This document shows, in pieces, positions 31,704 to 33,549 of a DNA stretch of 33,549 nucleotides. The position numbers were made by a program, and so were the translations under genes. This DNA is from Candidatus Aminicenantota bacterium (GTDB lineage: Bacteria > Acidobacteriota > Aminicenantia > Aminicenantales > Aminicenantaceae), in assembly GCA_014727835.1 (NCBI GenBank), contig WJMT01000124.1, forward strand, positions 81,508 through 115,056. The letters run 5' to 3'. How positions within the stretch are numbered: position 1 is the first letter of the stretch; every line of letters starts with the position of its first letter. The notes beneath the pieces are model-generated. The model was not told the origin of the DNA, did no database searches, and was given only the letters and a program-made list of their open reading frames with translations.

Positions 31704-32213
31704 TTAGGATATTTGGGCGCCTTCAAGGTTAAGGAAGTATTTTTTCAGACCGATCCCAGCTCCGAATCCGCCCAGAGTCCCGTCAGTTCTAATGATGCGA
31801 TGGCAGGGCACAGCAATCAGGAACGGATTTTTTCCCAGTGCCCCTCCCACACTCCGGTATCCTTTATGATTGATTTTTTGGGCCAGGGATTTGTAGGTTT
31901 GTGTACGGCCGTATGTAACTTTTCGAGTCATTTGCCAGATTTTTTTCTGGAACGGTGTTCCAGATGAAAAATCAAGTTCCAGAGAGGAGAAATCAACTGG
32001 CTTTCCCAAAAAATACTGTCTGAATATTTCAAGTTCTTCCATAAATTCCTGTTTGTCTTCAACAAGTTGTGTGTTTGGATCCTTGACCTGATTCAGCACA
32101 GATGAGGTCTGGTCCTGGTTTTTGACATAGGTGATTCTCTGGATGCCTAAGTCATTCTTCATCAGAAAAAGAGCCCCTTTCTCAAAACAAACCAGAGCGT
32201 AATGAAAGGTCAT
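31704..32213 (-). CDS. ogt: methylated-DNA-[protein]-cysteine S-methyltransferase
   Basis: 169 residues from ATG at 32213, preceded by AGGAG at seven bases; GTG at 32219 would also be in frame. The C-terminal domain carries FQKKIWQMTRKVTYGRTQTYKSLA and the active-site motif PCHRII, followed by LGGFGAGIGLKKYFLNLEG. The N-terminal domain is short, as in Ogt. It repairs O6-alkylguanine by suicide alkyl transfer. It lies 2 nt after the metallophosphoesterase stop and is last in a lipA-phosphoesterase-ogt operon. Confidence 0.93.
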   Translation of the reverse strand: MTFHYALVCFEKGALFLMKNDLGIQRITYVKNQDQTSSVLNQVKDPNTQLVEDKQEFMEELEIFRQYFLGKPVDFSSLELDFSSGTPFQKKIWQMTRKVTYGRTQTYKSLAQKINHKGYRSVGGALGKNPFLIAVPCHRIIRTDGTLGGFGAGIGLKKYFLNLEGAQIS

Positions 32214-32215
32214 GT

Positions 32216-32956
32216 TCACACTCCTACTGACAATCTGTCTGCGAGGGAATGAGGCAGCCCTGCTTTTCTGATCTTATCCTGAGCTTTCTTGATATCATAT
32301 TTCAGTCTGTAGAAGGTGATCTTGTGTTGATCTGGTTGGTATATGGCACAAGCCGCAAGGCTGTTCCTGTCTCTGGGCTGTCCCACAGACCCTGGGTTGA
32401 TAAGGAATTTGATGTTTTCTTTGAGTTCGACTTCTTCGGCTTTTCCGGATATGTAAGTCCCCTTGACTAGACTGTTTTTTAAAGAATAGACAAAAGGAAG
32501 GTGAGTGTGTCCGAAAAAGGTGATGGGAGTCTCCAGATAGTTGAATGCCTCTGCTGCATCCAGCTCTCCAAATATGTAGTAATCTTCATCAAAGGGAGCC
32601 CCGTGACATATGGTGATGTCTTTTTTGACCTGGGAGGGTCCTTTTTTTAACTGAGTAAGGAAATCCATATTATCATCAGACAGATTTTCCCGGGTCCATA
32701 AAATTGCTGCGGCAGCAATGGAGTTGAATCCCTCTAAACTGTTGATATTGGCCACTGCTTTGTCATGATTTCCTCTTATGTAGGAGATTGATTTCAAGGA
32801 GCGAATTTTATTGATCACTTTACCAGGATCAGCTCCATAACCCACTAGATCTCCCAAGAAAATATAATGATCGATATTCTTTTTTTCAGCAAATTCAAGG
32901 ACAGCAAGAAGCGCTTCCAGATTCCCATGAATGTCTGTGAAAATTAAATAACGCAT
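32216..32956 (-). CDS. metallophosphoesterase, YfcE/MJ0936-like
   Basis: 246 residues. The calcineurin-like metal motifs are complete: D8-I-H10-G-N, G-D36-L-V-G-Y, G-N63-H64-D, CHGAP and GHTHLP, with NPGSVGQPRD near the C-terminus. No signal peptide, so it is cytosolic. Substrate unknown; relatives hydrolyse phosphodiesters or diadenosine polyphosphates. It starts 1 nt after the lipA stop and shares an operon with lipA and ogt. Confidence 0.88.
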   Translation of the reverse strand: MRYLIFTDIHGNLEALLAVLEFAEKKNIDHYIFLGDLVGYGADPGKVINKIRSLKSISYIRGNHDKAVANINSLEGFNSIAAAAILWTRENLSDDNMDFLTQLKKGPSQVKKDITICHGAPFDEDYYIFGELDAAEAFNYLETPITFFGHTHLPFVYSLKNSLVKGTYISGKAEEVELKENIKFLINPGSVGQPRDRNSLAACAIYQPDQHKITFYRLKYDIKKAQDKIRKAGLPHSLADRLSVGV

Positions 32957-32957
32957 T

Positions 32958-33549
32958 TCAATGCTCTTTCATCAAACTCGTGTATAGCTCGTGAGCCCGG
33001 TAAGAGCTCCGAACCAATGGTCCTGATTCTACTTTTTTAAAGCCCATTTTTAAAGCTTTATTTTTGAGTTGCTTGAATTCATTCAGATGGTAATAGTGAC
33101 ACACAGGGAGATTGGATTTGGATGCCTGGAGATACTGCCCAATGGTGAGAAGGTCACAGGAAACTTCTCTCAAATCTTCAAGTGTCTGCATGATATTTTG
33201 CTCATTCTCTCCGAGACCGATCATTATTCCGGATTTGGTATAAGCTCCCATTTGTTTTGCTTGTTTGAGCACATTGAGAGAGCGGATGTAATTTGAAGGC
33301 ATACGGTTGAGCGAGGAATAAAGAGATTGAGGGGCTTCCAGGTTATGGTTGATCACACAAGGGCCGCTTTGCACAACGGTCTTGAGCGCATCTTCATTGC
33401 CTTTAAAATCCGGGATGAGGACTTCTATTTTTAGCTCCGGGGATTTTTCTTGAACTGTTTTCACAGTCTTTGCAAAAAAGGAGGCTCCCCCGTCCACCAA
33501 ATCGTCTCGAGTGACCGAGGTGATCACTGCATATTTGAGTCTCATAGAC
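32958..33549 (-). CDS. lipA: lipoyl synthase, C-terminal part (gene runs off the window)
   Basis: About 197 codons are visible and the N-terminal third, including the radical-SAM CxxxCxxC cluster, lies beyond the right edge. Recognisable LipA motifs are LKYAVITSVTRDDLVDGGA, IEVLIPDF, INHNLE, TKSGIMIGLGE, DLLTIGQYLQ and the C-terminal SGPLVRSSYRAHE, whose RSSY Ser ligates the auxiliary cluster. It inserts two sulfur atoms into octanoyl-lipoyl domains. It is the first visible gene of the lipA-phosphoesterase-ogt operon. Confidence 0.95.
   Translation of the reverse strand, partial: SMRLKYAVITSVTRDDLVDGGASFFAKTVKTVQEKSPELKIEVLIPDFKGNEDALKTVVQSGPCVINHNLEAPQSLYSSLNRMPSNYIRSLNVLKQAKQMGAYTKSGIMIGLGENEQNIMQTLEDLREVSCDLLTIGQYLQASKSNLPVCHYYHLNEFKQLKNKALKMGFKKVESGPLVRSSYRAHELYTSLMKEH

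Noticed and set aside
1..33549. CRISPR array, prophage, transposase or integrase
   Set aside because: No regularly spaced repeats and no recombinase, capsid or transposase-like protein on either strand.

Overview
The window reads as chromosomal DNA of a diderm (Gram-negative type) bacterium of moderate GC. The evidence is an LptB-type ATPase, a TolC/adaptor/RND copper pump and many exported proteins with lipoprotein or twin-arginine signals. The mix of exported Gfo/Idh/MocA, DUF1080, sugar-isomerase, sulfatase, GH78, S10 and CocE-type proteins with a TrpB2-type tryptophan synthase would suit an Aminicenantes-like or related heterotrophic lineage. That placement is inference and weak. No phage, insertion sequence or CRISPR array was seen.

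Region 1 (1-9233) looks like sugar or glycan catabolism. It holds a partial exported Gfo/Idh/MocA oxidoreductase, a DUF1080 lipoprotein, a divergent exported TIM-barrel sugar isomerase, a TPR-thioredoxin protein, a URO-D superfamily protein, a PfkB kinase overlapping a D-lyxose isomerase-like cupin, and a membrane-anchored CocE/S15 hydrolase. Two or three copies of a 21-bp palindrome (TTTTATGAA-N3-TTCATAAAA type) lie in front of genes here. A GC-rich 97-bp inverted-repeat element lies at 5469-5565.

Region 2 (9260-17818) holds an ABC-2 exporter pair (ATPase and permease). Divergent from it is a copper module: csoR with a near-ideal CsoR operator inside its own promoter, then a TolC-like channel, a CusB-like adaptor with four metal-binding modules, and a CusA pump that keeps the three copper-binding methionines.

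Region 3 (18025-22232) is a two-gene unit of GH78 alpha-L-rhamnosidase and a formylglycine-type sulfatase, probably acting on a sulfated rhamnose-containing glycan.

Region 4 (22413-25320) holds tRNA-Val(CAC) with its own promoter, trpB2, and a divergent MFS transporter. In front of trpB2 is a strong sigma70-type promoter followed at once by a 26-codon leader ORF with tandem Trp codons and overlapping hairpins. This is a previously unannotated trp leader/attenuator candidate and the most interesting item in the window. Its start codon lies so close to the -10 box that the transcript may be leaderless.

Region 5 (25348-33549) holds an S10 serine carboxypeptidase and CorA (same strand), a UPF0316 membrane protein, a zinc-ribbon/acidic/RDD-like membrane protein, LptB, a DUF1848 radical-SAM-like protein, and a lipA (partial) - metallophosphoesterase - ogt operon.
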